This document shows, piece by piece, positions 11,402 through 20,468 of a stretch of 64,000 nucleotides of DNA; position 1 is the stretch's first letter; each line of letters starts with the position of its first letter. A program made the position numbers and the translations under genes. This stretch comes from Sporofaciens musculi (GTDB lineage: Bacteria; Bacillota; Clostridia; Lachnospirales; Lachnospiraceae), in NCBI RefSeq assembly GCF_009830285.1, contig NZ_WUQX01000001.1, positions 558,501 to 622,500 of the forward strand, given 5' to 3'. The notes below the pieces were generated by a model. It was given only the letters and a program-made list of their open reading frames with translations. It was not told where the DNA came from and did not search any database.

Positions 11402-13171
11402 ATGAGTAGTACAGGTACGATTAAAAAAGTAGCAGGACCGCTTGTCATCGCATCCGGTATGCGTGATGCGAACATGTCTGACGTTGTACGTGTCAGCGAG
11501 CGGCGTCTGATTGGAGAGATCATCGAGATGCATGGAGATGAGGCATCCATCCAGGTATACGAGGAGACATCAGGTCTTGGACCTGGCGAGCCGGTAGAAT
11601 CTACGGGCGCGCCTATGTCCGTTGAACTGGGACCTGGCCTTATCACAAGTATTTATGACGGAATTCAGCGTCCTCTTGATGATATTATGAAGATTTCAGG
11701 AAATAACCTTCAGCGTGGTGTTGAGGTTGCTTCCCTGAAAAGAGATAAAAAATGGGCATTTGTTCCGGTGGCAAAAGTCGGAGACGAAGTGGAAGCCGGT
11801 GACGTACTGGGTACAGTACAGGAGACTCAGGTAGTAGAGCAGAAGATTATGGTTCCCTACGGAGTAACCGGTAAGGTAAAAGAGATTAAGTCCGGAGAAT
11901 TCACAGTCGAGGAGGTTGTAGCTGTAGTTGCCACAAAGGATGGCGACAAAGAGCTTACCATGATGCAGAGATGGCCGGTTCGTAAAGGACGTCCCTATGT
12001 AAAGAAGCTTCCTCTGGATGCACCATTGGTTACTGGACAGAGAGTTGTAGATATGTTCTTCCCAATCGCAAAGGGTGGTGTTGCAGCCGTTCCGGGGCCA
12101 TTCGGAAGTGGTAAGACAGTTATCCAGCATCAGCTTGCGAAGTGGGCTGAGGCTGACATCGTAGTATATATTGGCTGCGGCGAGCGTGGAAATGAGATGA
12201 CGGACGTTTTGAACGAGTTCCCTGAGCTGAAAGACCCGAAGACGGGCCGTTCCCTGATGGAGAGAACTGTTCTGATTGCAAATACATCCGATATGCCTTT
12301 CGCAGCTCGTGAGGCATCTATCTATACAGGTATCACGATTGCAGAGTATTTCCGTGACATGGGATATTCCGTAGCGTTAATGGCTGACTCCACGTCACGT
12401 TGGGCAGAGGCTCTCCGTGAGATGTCCGGACGTCTGGAGGAGATGCCTGGTGAGGAAGGTTATCCTGCATACCTTGGTTCACGTCTTGCTGAGTTCTACG
12501 AGAGAGCCGGACGTGTAGTATCCCTTGGTAAAGATGCAAGAGAAGGCGCGCTGTCTGTAATCGGCGCCGTATCCCCTCCGGGTGGTGATACCTCTGAGCC
12601 TGTATCCCAGGCAACCCTTCGTATCGTTAAGGTCTTCTGGGGTCTGGATGCTGCACTGGCGTACAAGAGACATTTCCCAGCAATCAACTGGCTGACCAGC
12701 TACTCTCTGTATTTGGATAATATGCAGGGATGGTTCAACGGAACGGTATCTGAGGATTGGATGGAAGGACGCCAGAAGATGATGAGCCTTCTGACAGAAG
12801 AAGCGGCATTGGAAGAAATCGTACAGATGGTAGGTATGGACGCGCTGTCACCTGGAGATCGTCTGAAGATGGAAGCTGCCCGCTCTATCCGTGAGGACTT
12901 CCTGCATCAGAACTCTTTCCATGAGGTAGATACCTATACACCTCTTAGGAAGCAGTATCTGATGATGAAGCTGGTTCTTGCATTCTACGAGCAGGCGACA
13001 GAGGCTCTTTCAAAAGGCGCATCCATGAAGGTTCTCCTTGGAATGGACGTTAGAGAGCGTATCGGCCGTTATAAATATACGACGGCAGAGAATATCGAGG
13101 CAGAATACGAGAAGATTATGAATGAATTAAGCGCAGAGGTTGCAGGTGCGTTTGGGAAGGAGGACTTCTAA
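11402..13171 (+). CDS. ntpA: V-type ATPase catalytic subunit A
   Basis: A 589-residue catalytic subunit. The Walker A is GPFGSGKT at 232-239. The family-specific non-homologous insertion lies at about 110-190. Later conserved segments include [21 protein letters not shown] and [44 protein letters not shown]. It hydrolyses or makes ATP with subunit B in the A3B3 head. SD AAAGAGGTG precedes the ATG at a fairly long spacing. Length is normal. Confidence 0.96.
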   Translation: MSSTGTIKKVAGPLVIASGMRDANMSDVVRVSERRLIGEIIEMHGDEASIQVYEETSGLGPGEPVESTGAPMSVELGPGLITSIYDGIQRPLDDIMKISGNNLQRGVEVASLKRDKKWAFVPVAKVGDEVEAGDVLGTVQETQVVEQKIMVPYGVTGKVKEIKSGEFTVEEVVAVVATKDGDKELTMMQRWPVRKGRPYVKKLPLDAPLVTGQRVVDMFFPIAKGGVAAVPGPFGSGKTVIQHQLAKWAEADIVVYIGCGERGNEMTDVLNEFPELKDPKTGRSLMERTVLIANTSDMPFAAREASIYTGITIAEYFRDMGYSVALMADSTSRWAEALREMSGRLEEMPGEEGYPAYLGSRLAEFYERAGRVVSLGKDAREGALSVIGAVSPPGGDTSEPVSQATLRIVKVFWGLDAALAYKRHFPAINWLTSYSLYLDNMQGWFNGTVSEDWMEGRQKMMSLLTEEAALEEIVQMVGMDALSPGDRLKMEAARSIREDFLHQNSFHEVDTYTPLRKQYLMMKLVLAFYEQATEALSKGASMKVLLGMDVRERIGRYKYTTAENIEAEYEKIMNELSAEVAGAFGKEDF

Positions 13172-13173
13172 TT

Positions 13174-14547
13174 ATGCCAAAAGAGTATAGAACCATACAG
13201 GAAGTTGCCGGACCGCTTATGATGGTAAAGGGCGTAGAAGGCGTCGCATTCGACGAGCTTGGAGAGATTGAGCTTGCCAGCGGCGAGAAGCGTCGTTGTA
13301 AGGTACTGGAAGTAGATGGAAGTGAAGTTGTCGTACAGCTCTATGAGAATGCTGCTGGTATCAACTTAAGTAACAGTAAAGTACGTTTCCTTGGACGAAG
13401 CATGGAGTTGGGCGTATCTGGCGATATGCTTGGGCGTGTATTCGACGGACTTGGACGTCCGATTGACGACGGACCGGAGATTTTGCCTGAGGAGAGACGG
13501 GATATTAACGGTCTGCCTATGAATCCGGCGGCTCGTGTATACCCTGAGGAGTTTATCCAGACAGGTGTTTCTGCTATTGATGGACTGAATACTTTGGTAC
13601 GTGGACAGAAGCTGCCTATTTTCTCCTGTTCAGGTCTGCCGCACTCACAGCTTGCGGCTCAGATTGCAAGACAGGCGAAGGTTCGCGGAACAGACGAGAA
13701 TTTCGCCGTTGTATTCGCTGCCATGGGTATTACCTTCGAGGAGTCCAACTACTTTATCGAGTCCTTTAAGGAGACAGGCGCTATTGACAGAACTGTTCTG
13801 TTCATCAATCTGGCGAATGACCCGGCGGTAGAGCGTATCTCTACTCCTCGTATGGCGCTGACCGCAGCAGAGTACCTTGCTTTCGAGAAGGATATGCATG
13901 TACTGGTTATCCTGACTGATATTACAAACTATGCGGACGCTCTCCGTGAGATTTCCGCTGCTAAGAAAGAGGTGCCTGGCCGTCGTGGATATCCTGGATA
14001 TATGTACACCGACCTTGCAACCATGTATGAGAGAGCCGGACGTCAGAGAGGAAAGAACGGTAGTATCACCATGATTCCGATTCTGACCATGCCGGAGGAT
14101 GATAAGACACATCCAATTCCTGACCTTACAGGCTACATCACAGAGGGACAGGTAATCTTAAGCCGTGAGCTGTATCGTAAGGGCTTACAGCCGCCAATCG
14201 ACGTACTGCCTTCACTTTCACGTCTGAAAGATAAAGGTATCGGCGAGGGCAAGACAAGGGCAGACCATGCCAATACTATGAACCAGTTGTTTGCAGCTTA
14301 CTCTCGTGGTAAGGATGCGAAAGAGCTTATGACCATCCTTGGTGAAGCGGCTCTGACGGAGATTGACCTTAAGTATGCGGAATTCGCTGAAGCGTTTGAG
14401 AAAGAGTATGTATCTCAGGGATATACCAATGACAGGTCTATTGAAGAAACTCTGACGATTGGCTGGAAGCTTTTGTCCATGCTGCCAAGGGCAGAGCTGA
14501 AACGTATCGACGACAAGTTCTTAGATGAGTATTATGGTAAGCAGTAA
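13174..14547 (+). CDS. ntpB: V-type ATPase non-catalytic subunit B
   Basis: A 457-residue subunit. It has no P-loop; in its place is [18 protein letters not shown], the diagnostic feature of the non-catalytic B subunit. Other conserved segments are [23 protein letters not shown] and [41 protein letters not shown]. It starts two nucleotides after the stop of subunit A, so expression of the two is tightly coupled. Confidence 0.96.
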   Translation: MPKEYRTIQEVAGPLMMVKGVEGVAFDELGEIELASGEKRRCKVLEVDGSEVVVQLYENAAGINLSNSKVRFLGRSMELGVSGDMLGRVFDGLGRPIDDGPEILPEERRDINGLPMNPAARVYPEEFIQTGVSAIDGLNTLVRGQKLPIFSCSGLPHSQLAAQIARQAKVRGTDENFAVVFAAMGITFEESNYFIESFKETGAIDRTVLFINLANDPAVERISTPRMALTAAEYLAFEKDMHVLVILTDITNYADALREISAAKKEVPGRRGYPGYMYTDLATMYERAGRQRGKNGSITMIPILTMPEDDKTHPIPDLTGYITEGQVILSRELYRKGLQPPIDVLPSLSRLKDKGIGEGKTRADHANTMNQLFAAYSRGKDAKELMTILGEAALTEIDLKYAEFAEAFEKEYVSQGYTNDRSIEETLTIGWKLLSMLPRAELKRIDDKFLDEYYGKQ

Positions 14548-14554
14548 GCCATGC

Positions 14555-14614
14555 GCATCTGTGTAAAAACATACATGTATGCTTGCATACAAATGGCTGT
14601 TTTTATGCAGATGC
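14555..14614 (+). repeat. Nested inverted repeat between ntpB and ntpD
   Basis: Outer arms GCATCTGTGTAAAAAC (14555-14570) and GTTTTTATGCAGATGC (14599-14614) pair at 14 of 16 positions. Inside lies a perfect TGTATGC-TT-GCATACA hairpin (14576-14591). No T-tract follows, so it looks more like an RNA-processing or attenuation element within the operon than a plain terminator. Confidence 0.5.
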
Positions 14615-14697
14615 ATAGGGCAAGGCCCGCAGCGAGAAGAAGCGAAGCAAAATCGAGCTGCAAAGGCTTTTAGCTGCAAATATAAGGAGGCATATAA

Positions 14698-15357
14698 ATG
14701 GCATCTAAACAGATAACTCCTACCCGTATGGAGTTGACGAAGACCAAGAGGAAGCTCGTCACAGCCAGAAGGGGCCACAAACTCCTGAAGGATAAACGTG
14801 ATGAGCTGATGCGTCAATTCCTGGATCTGGTTAAGGAGAACATGGCGCTTCGCCAGAAAGTAGAAGCCGGAATCCTCTCTGCGAATAAGAACTTTGTCAT
14901 TGCCAAAGCCGGTATGGACGAGGCGACACTGAATACAGCACTTATGACACCGAAGCAGGAAGTCAATCTTGAGGTGGGACAGAAAAACGTCATGAGCGTT
15001 AATATTCCTGTCTTTGAGACAAAGACAAGGACTGCGGATGCGAACGATATTTATTCTTATGGTTTCGCATTTACATCCAGTGATTTGGATGGTGCCGTAA
15101 AATCTCTGGCAGATATCCTGCCGGATATGCTGAAACTTGCGGAGACAGAGAAAGCGTGTCAGCTTATGGCGGCTGAGATTGAGAAGACCAGACGCCGTGT
15201 AAATGCGTTAGAGCACGTAACAATTCCGGATGCTCAGGCAACAATCAAGTATATCACAATGAAGTTGGATGAGAATGAGAGAAGCTCACAGATTCGTCTG
15301 ATGAAAGTGAAAGATATGATGCTGGAGGAAGCGCATCATTATAGTGAGAAAGAATAG
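14698..15357 (+). CDS. ntpD: V-type ATPase rotor subunit D
   Basis: A 219-residue, mostly helical protein with long antiparallel coiled coils at both ends (PTRMELTKTKRKLVTARRGHKLLKDKRDELMRQF near the start; AAEIEKTRRRVNALEHVTIPDAQATIKYI near the end), the hallmark of the D/gamma-like central shaft. SD AAGGAGG is 8 nt upstream of the ATG. It is separated from ntpB by 150 bases carrying a long inverted repeat, and it ends the operon. Confidence 0.93.
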   Translation: MASKQITPTRMELTKTKRKLVTARRGHKLLKDKRDELMRQFLDLVKENMALRQKVEAGILSANKNFVIAKAGMDEATLNTALMTPKQEVNLEVGQKNVMSVNIPVFETKTRTADANDIYSYGFAFTSSDLDGAVKSLADILPDMLKLAETEKACQLMAAEIEKTRRRVNALEHVTIPDAQATIKYITMKLDENERSSQIRLMKVKDMMLEEAHHYSEKE

Positions 15358-15360
15358 TCT

Positions 15361-15397
15361 GAAATGCTCTGGTCCTGTATGGGATCGGGGCATTTTC
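15361..15397 (+). terminator. Terminator of the V-type ATPase operon
   Basis: GAAATGCTCTGGTCC pairs, with G-U pairs, to GGATCGGGGCATTTTC, starting three bases after the ntpD stop; a short T-rich run follows. Confidence 0.65.
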
Positions 15398-15461
15398 TGT
15401 TCTATTTATAACGTGATTAATACTGTATCTTTTGTACTTTTATTATTTTATCATACCTTGC

Positions 15462-15576
15462 TGGACGAAGTCCACCCACCCGAAGGGTATGCTTTACGGT
15501 GTGCCCTTGGGTATACATTAATGGACGAAGTCCACCAGCCCAAAGGGCATGAATTACGGTGTGCCCTTGGGTATAC
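15462..15576. repeat. Two-copy 60-bp-period direct repeat
   Basis: Two about 55-bp copies (15462-15516 and 15522-15576) begin TGGACGAAGTCCACC and end CGGTGTGCCCTTGGGTATAC, with a few substitutions in the middle. Each holds a GGACGAAGTCC inverted motif and a second imperfect dyad around CCC-N-GGG. They lie between the ATPase operon and a nuclease-like gene. Too few copies and no spacer structure for a CRISPR array. Confidence 0.75.
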
Positions 15577-15601
15577 TTTGTTCTTCAAGGGGCGATTAGC
15601 T

Positions 15602-16477
15602 TAAGACCTTTCTGACGATATCTTCTGTAATATTGTATTTGCTTACGATTTCGGCGGGAGAAATGCCATTCTGGGATAGTTTCAGCACTGTTTTGGTAAG
15701 TTCGATTCCCTGGTCAAGACCTTTCTTTTCACCAATAATTATACCCTTTTTTTCACCGGCGATTTTGCCACGTTCCTCCAAACGCTTTAATTCGTCGGCA
15801 AATATTTCTTCTAAAACTGGCAGCATAGTTTGATCCTCCTTTAATAGATGTTCATTTGCACGTAGGATTAGAGTGACGACTGCTTGATAATAAGGAGAGC
15901 TCCTCTTTATCTCATAATGTTCTAATAAATCTCGGACTTCTCCCTTGGGTTTCAGATTATTCCGGAGATGTGACAGCCAGTAGTTTTGTTCGGGGGATAA
16001 TCTGCTTGTAACCAATAATTGCATTTTGAAAAATGTTCCTTCTAAATAATAGATACCAGATTCTTTCTTTGTGATGATTATATCCTTGGCTGTTGTCAGA
16101 TGTTTTAACAATTTTCTCGGATAATGATAGCATACGTATGTAATGGTTATTTCATCTGGATTAATCTCATACTCCCTTTCTGTATCGGACTGAAAGAAGC
16201 AGGCATATCCATAAGCCTTATAAAAATGATTGATGCTCAAAGAAACACCGGGAGGTTTATATTCTATGATGTTATAGGTTCGGAAGATCTGTCCGATATT
16301 TTTTCGGAGCTGTATATCAGGCTTCTTTTTAATGATGAGAATGTCCATTCGCATAGGTTGTTTTCCAAGGGGAAATTCATCATGAAAGTGAAGGTGCTCC
16401 AGTTCATCCTCAAATTCAATGTGCAGTACGGCGCTAAATGCAGGGTGCCACTGTAAGCTCCCATCCTGCGTATTCAT
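15602..16477 (-). CDS. PD-(D/E)XK nuclease family (Rpn/transposase-like) protein
   Basis: About 292 residues. The N-terminal half shows a PD-(D/E)XK-type core: RMDILIIKKK (Asp about residue 44) and NIIEYKPPG (Glu-x-Lys about 71-73), as in Rpn/PDDEXK_2 proteins. The C-terminal third is a charged helical region (DELKRLEERGKIAGEKKGIIIGEKKGLDQG) ending in an HTH-like ISPAEIVSKYNITEDIVRKVL. Such proteins are common in Lachnospiraceae in many copies and are linked to DNA rearrangement, but their biology is not settled. It stands alone next to the direct repeats. Confidence 0.75.
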
Positions 16478-16804
16478 AGACTGTCTGTTCCTCCTTTCAG
16501 TATAATATAAGAGACATTATTGTTGCAATAAAAAACAGGTAAAATGTCAGAAAATTGACACATAAGGAATTATCCAAGGATAATCTATACTTAGATATAT
16601 TTCTGGATTTCTAAAAGGTATGCCTGACGAAACAGGCAAAGATATTAAATTAACTATACAAAAAGAACCATTTAAAATCAATCTTTTTCCTTCGACAAGA
16701 ATTGACAAAATGTAGTTATAAAAGCTAGTAGAGGCTTAAAATAGCACATATCTCCATTTTACGCATATGATAGAATATATACTTATCTTAGGAGTGGAGA
16801 TTCC
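16478..16804. other. Intergenic region with a sporulation-type promoter
   Basis: 327 AT-rich bases between two genes in opposite directions (start of the nuclease-like gene, start of the small acidic gene). Apart from the promoter candidate at 16746-16772 I see no frame or RNA gene. An AATTATCC-AAGGATAATCT stretch near 16570 is weakly dyadic. Confidence 0.4.
16746..16772 (+). promoter_or_regulatory. Candidate late-sporulation (sigma-K/E-type) promoter
   Basis: AC (16746-16747), 16 bp, then CATATGATA (16764-16772), which matches the sigma-K pattern AC-N16/17-CATAnnnTA. It lies 33 bp upstream of the small Met/Tyr-rich gene, and no good housekeeping promoter is visible there. Inference from pattern only. 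Confidence 0.45.
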
Positions 16805-17161
16805 ATGGACAATCGATTACCTTTTTATATGACACATCCAATGCCGTTACTGTATGATGATGAAAGAGTTATGAGAAGGGACTTAGACTACATGAAAAGC
16901 ATTTACCCCAATGCCGCAAAACGTCTGCTTCCATACGTGGAGGAAGAATGTGACCGTATGGAATATGATGGTAGCATGATGTATGATGAATATCCAGATC
17001 AGCTTCAACTTCGGATGATGTGCAGGAGAATCTATGACCGTATGGCAGAAGAAGAAGGAGAGACAGGAGACTGGCTGATGGAGTTGATTCAGGTAATGAC
17101 TTACCATGAGCTGTGCCAGAGAAGATGCGAGTATAGAAATTGTAGGAGAAGATTTTACTAA
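16805..17161 (+). CDS. Small Tyr/Met/Arg-rich protein, possible spore-coat protein
   Basis: A 118-residue protein starting MDNRLPFYMTHPMPLLYDDERVMRRDLDYM, with acidic and Tyr-rich stretches (EYDGSMMYDEYPDQ) and a C-terminus rich in Arg and Cys (LCQRRCEYRNCRRRFY). There is no signal peptide or membrane segment. SD AGGAGTGGAG is well placed. I do not recognise a named family. The composition and the CATATGATA-type promoter upstream suggest a spore-associated or coat protein; this is inference. Confidence 0.6.
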   Translation: MDNRLPFYMTHPMPLLYDDERVMRRDLDYMKSIYPNAAKRLLPYVEEECDRMEYDGSMMYDEYPDQLQLRMMCRRIYDRMAEEEGETGDWLMELIQVMTYHELCQRRCEYRNCRRRFY

Positions 17162-17272
17162 ATTATCTTCTGGGCATTTGCTGAAAATATACAAGGGGTG
17201 GACGAAATGAAGAAGATATGTTAGAATATTGACCGTGTATATGAAGATACATTAGAAAAGGGAGGACGGCGG

Positions 17273-17776
17273 ATGGATAATCTTATATTCATTGGCATGC
17301 CTGCGGTTGGAAAAAGTACAGTAGGGGTTATTGTAGCAAAACAACTGGGATATGATTTTATAGATACAGACCTGTTAATACAAGAGGAAGAAGGCAAATT
17401 ATTAAAAGATATCATTAAAGAAAGAGGCATTGAGGGGTTTCTGGATGTGGAGGACCGTGTGAACGCGAAGATAGCCGCGAGAAGGACGGTAATCTCGCCG
17501 GGAGGAAGCGTGGTCTATTGTGAAAATGCCATGAAACATTACAAAGAGATTGGGAAAGTAGTATATTTACAGGCTTCCTTTGAAACAATAAATAAGAGAT
17601 TAAGCGATGCCAAAAACAGAGGCGTTGTGTTAAAGCCGAATCAGACTCTGCGAGCTCTTTATGACGAGAGAGTCCGGCTATTTGAAAAATATGCAGATAT
17701 TACCATCTGTGAAGACGGGCAGTCTCTGGAGGATACGGTGGATTCTGTTCTTGGCTCTGTAGCCATTTCGTTATAA
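17273..17776 (+). CDS. aroK: Shikimate kinase
   Basis: A 167-residue P-loop kinase. Walker A GMPAVGKST is at about 8-16. The shikimate-binding Asp is in YDFIDTDLLIQ, the region ERGIEGFLDVEDRV carries the conserved Glu-Gly-Phe pattern (with Leu where many have Arg nearby), and SPGGSVVY holds the Gly-Gly loop. The family phosphorylates shikimate at O3 in the chorismate pathway. The lid Arg is in KNRGVVLKP. No other aromatic pathway genes are nearby, so a shikimate-kinase-like role on another substrate is not excluded. Confidence 0.82.
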   Translation: MDNLIFIGMPAVGKSTVGVIVAKQLGYDFIDTDLLIQEEEGKLLKDIIKERGIEGFLDVEDRVNAKIAARRTVISPGGSVVYCENAMKHYKEIGKVVYLQASFETINKRLSDAKNRGVVLKPNQTLRALYDERVRLFEKYADITICEDGQSLEDTVDSVLGSVAISL

Positions 17777-17812
17777 ATATTACGAATAAGTTACATGTTT
17801 ATTAAAAAATAT

Positions 17813-17840
17813 TTTACAAATCCGAAATCTGTGGTATAAT
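17813..17840 (+). promoter_or_regulatory. Probable murA promoter
   Basis: TTTACA (17813-17818), 16 bp, TATAAT (17835-17840), about 140 bp upstream of murA. A standard sigma-A arrangement, leaving a long AT-rich leader. Confidence 0.5.
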
Positions 17841-17980
17841 AAGCACGCAGGCTATATGTACTTAAGGATAAATCAGAGAGAAAAACCAGAGTTTTCCGAG
17901 TTTAATATATGTAAGAATACGGATAATAAAGTATAGATGAAAGATGAGAGTAATAAATTTTAGACATTGAGGTGCAGCAC

Positions 17981-19273
17981 ATGGAACAATATATCATAAA
18001 AGGAGGCCATCCCCTTGTAGGAGAAGTGGAGATTGGGGGAGCAAAGAATGCCGCACTTGCGATTCTTGCCGCGTCAATTATGACAGATGATACGGTGTTA
18101 GTTGATAATCTTCCGGATGTGAATGATATCAATGTATTATTGGATGCAATTACAGGAATCGGTGCGAGTGTCCGCAGGGTTGACCGTCATACGGTGAAGA
18201 TCAACGGGAAGAATATTAACAGTGTTGACATAGAGTACGATTATATTAAGAAGATACGTGCGTCATATTACCTGCTGGGCGCACTCCTTGGTAAGTATAA
18301 ACATGCGGAGGTGGCCCTTCCGGGTGGATGCAATATCGGAAGCAGACCGATTGACCAGCATCTCAAGGGCTTTCGCGCTCTGGGTGCGGATGTAGAGATT
18401 GAGCACGGGAAGATTATTGCGGAAGCAGACCGCCTGGTGGGAAAACATATTTATTTTGACGTAGTCAGTGTCGGTGCCACAATCAATGTCATGATGGCGG
18501 CGACCATGGCGGAAGGTCTAACGATTATGGAGAATGTGGCGAAGGAGCCCCATGTAGTTGACGTTGCGAACTTCCTGAACAGTATGGGGGCTAATATTCG
18601 AGGCGCGGGAACAGATGTGATTAAAATACGGGGCGTTCAGCATTTGCATCGTACAGAATATTCTGTAATTCCGGATCAGATTGAAGCAGGGACATTTATG
18701 TTTGCGGCGGCGGCGACCAGAGGGGACGTCACAGTCTTGAATGTGATTCCGAAGCATCTGGAGGCGACGATTGCGAAGCTTCTGGAGATTGGGTGCGAGG
18801 TGGAGGAGTTTGACGACGCAGTACGTGTGGTTTCCAAGGGAGATCTGACCAGTACACATGTTAAAACACTTCCATATCCAGGATTTCCGACGGATATGCA
18901 GCCTCAGATCGGAGTTACTTTGGCTCTGTGCAGAGGGACAAGTACGATTACAGAGAGTATTTTTGAGAATCGTTTTAAATATTTGGATGAGCTGGCAAGA
19001 ATGGGAGCGTGTATTAAAGTAGAGGGTAACTCTGCAACGATTGAAGGGATTAAGCGCTTCTCCGGAGCCAGAGTGAGTGCACCAGATCTTCGGGCGGGCG
19101 CGGCTCTTTGTATTGCCGGTCTTGCAACAGATGGGATTACGATTGTAGATGATATTGTGTATATCCAGAGGGGATATGAGAGATTTGATGAGAAGCTTCG
19201 GGGAATTGGAGCGATTATTGAGAAGGTTGGCTCAGAGAAAGAGGCTCAGAAATTTCGATTAAAAATAGGATAG
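17981..19273 (+). CDS. murA: UDP-N-acetylglucosamine 1-carboxyvinyltransferase
   Basis: A 430-residue enolpyruvyl transferase that makes the first committed step of peptidoglycan synthesis, from UDP-GlcNAc and PEP. The N-terminus GGHPLVGEVEIGGAKNAALAILAAS holds the catalytic Lys-Asn. The PEP-site Cys is in LPGGCNIGSRPIDQHLKG, so the enzyme should be of the fosfomycin-sensitive type. C-terminal motifs PGFPTDMQPQ and DLRAGAALCIAGLA are present. A GTG start at 17972 is possible, but the SD (GAGGTG) fits the ATG at 17981. Confidence 0.95.
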   Translation: MEQYIIKGGHPLVGEVEIGGAKNAALAILAASIMTDDTVLVDNLPDVNDINVLLDAITGIGASVRRVDRHTVKINGKNINSVDIEYDYIKKIRASYYLLGALLGKYKHAEVALPGGCNIGSRPIDQHLKGFRALGADVEIEHGKIIAEADRLVGKHIYFDVVSVGATINVMMAATMAEGLTIMENVAKEPHVVDVANFLNSMGANIRGAGTDVIKIRGVQHLHRTEYSVIPDQIEAGTFMFAAAATRGDVTVLNVIPKHLEATIAKLLEIGCEVEEFDDAVRVVSKGDLTSTHVKTLPYPGFPTDMQPQIGVTLALCRGTSTITESIFENRFKYLDELARMGACIKVEGNSATIEGIKRFSGARVSAPDLRAGAALCIAGLATDGITIVDDIVYIQRGYERFDEKLRGIGAIIEKVGSEKEAQKFRLKIG

Positions 19274-19284
19274 AGACAGAGAAG

Positions 19285-19320
19285 AAAACGATACATTTTG
19301 AGAGAGGTGTATCGTTTTTT
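19285..19320 (+). terminator. Terminator of murA
   Basis: AAAACGATACA (19285-19295) pairs exactly with TGTATCGTTTT (19308-19318), followed by a T-tract, 12 bp after the murA stop. Confidence 0.85.
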
Positions 19321-19407
19321 GATTGCTTTCTGATATAAAGAAAGATAAAATAAAGGATGTGATAAGCGGTTAGTGAGTTTGAAGATTTGGGGAAAAGGAG
19401 TGGAGAA

Positions 19408-20313
19408 ATGAAGCTTGTTAAGTCTGTAATATGGATATTGGCGGCCACAGCTTTATGCATGGGCTGTGGTAAAGAGAATGTGGTCAAGTCTGTTGAGGAT
19501 AAGAAAGAAGTTCAAAAGGAAGCAAAGCAGGAGGAAGAAGTGGCTTGGGAAGACGGAGATAAGGAGGAGGCACAGAACGGCGAGGGCGATGTGTTGGGGG
19601 AAAAGGACGAGGCGGAAGGGCAGTTGGAGGGGGAAATAACTTCCGAAGGCGAGGCAGCCGAAGAAGAACAGGAAAAGGATAAAAACGGATATCTGATTGC
19701 CATTGATGCGGGACACCAGATTCGGGGGAACAGCGGGCAAGAACCAATCGGTCCAGGTGCGGCAGAGACCAAGCCTAAGGTTGCAGGAGGAACCAGCGGT
19801 GTTGCAACAGGGCTTCCTGAGTATGAGCTGACTTTACAGGTTTCGTTGAAATTGCGTGATGAGCTTATAAAAAGGGGATATGAAGTTCTGATGATTCGTG
19901 AGACGAATGAGGTGGATATCTCCAATGCAGAACGGGCGCAGATAGCCAATAATGCAGGGGCGGATGCATTTGTCCGTATTCATGCCAACGGGGCAGAGGA
20001 CGGAAGCGCAAATGGGATGATGACTATCTGTCAGACGTCAGGAAATCCGTATAACGGGGGAATTTACGCCCAGAGCAGGGCCTTAGCGGACTGTGTGTTA
20101 AATTGTACGGTTGCGGCCACAGGGGCGCGCTATGAGCGTGTGTGGGAGACAGATACCATGAGTGGGATTAACTGGGCGCAGATTCCGACCACGATTCTGG
20201 AGATGGGGTATATGACGAATCCTCAGGAGGATCAGTTGATGGCGTCGGAGGAGTATCAGGTTAAGCTTGTGTCGGGGATTGCGGATGGGATTGAGCAGTA
20301 TTTGATGTGGTGA
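19408..20313 (+). CDS. N-acetylmuramoyl-L-alanine amidase lipoprotein
   Basis: A 301-residue secreted enzyme. I chose the ATG at 19408 (SD AAAAGGAG). Residues 1-19 are a lipoprotein signal with lipobox LCMGC. Residues about 25-95 are a long, very acidic Glu/Lys linker. The Amidase_3 domain follows (about 98-298): Zn ligands are the His of IDAGH, the Glu of PEYELTL and the His of VRIHANG, with the catalytic Glu in ILEMGYMTN. It cleaves the bond between MurNAc and the peptide stem outside the membrane. CwlD-like sporulation amidases share this fold; general wall turnover is equally possible. Confidence 0.9.
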   Translation: MKLVKSVIWILAATALCMGCGKENVVKSVEDKKEVQKEAKQEEEVAWEDGDKEEAQNGEGDVLGEKDEAEGQLEGEITSEGEAAEEEQEKDKNGYLIAIDAGHQIRGNSGQEPIGPGAAETKPKVAGGTSGVATGLPEYELTLQVSLKLRDELIKRGYEVLMIRETNEVDISNAERAQIANNAGADAFVRIHANGAEDGSANGMMTICQTSGNPYNGGIYAQSRALADCVLNCTVAATGARYERVWETDTMSGINWAQIPTTILEMGYMTNPQEDQLMASEEYQVKLVSGIADGIEQYLMW

Positions 20314-20331
20314 TAAATATATGATGAAGGA

Positions 20332-20375
20332 TAAAGGCAGTTGTCACAGTTTTTGGTGGTAGCTGTCTTTTATGT
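20332..20375 (+). terminator. Terminator-like hairpin after the amidase gene
   Basis: AAAGGCAGTTGTCACAG and a downstream AGCTGTCTTTT can pair around a T-rich loop, followed by TATGTTTT. Less regular than the other terminators here. Confidence 0.5.
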
Positions 20376-20388
20376 TTTAAATTATTTA

Positions 20389-20430
20389 TTGCAAATGAAT
20401 ACGATATAACGTATAATAAAAACGTTAATA
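20389..20430 (+). promoter_or_regulatory. Shared surface-regulon promoter, copy 1
   Basis: TTGCAA (20389-20394), 17 bp, TATAAT (20412-20417), 4 bp, ACGTTAATA (20422-20430). The dyad CGT-N9-ACG overlaps the -10. An essentially identical element precedes four other units in this window. It drives the leucine-rich-repeat gene at 20469. Confidence 0.75.
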
Positions 20431-20468
20431 AAAACTAAATGTGAGATTAAAAAAGGAGTGTGTCACGA

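Noticed and set aside
10137-14112. Several open frames on the minus strand within the V-ATPase operon
   Set aside because: They mirror well-supported plus-strand genes, have no ribosome-binding sites and no protein-like composition.
15462-15576. CRISPR array
   Set aside because: Only two units, 55-bp repeats with a 5-bp gap, no spacers and no cas genes in the window.
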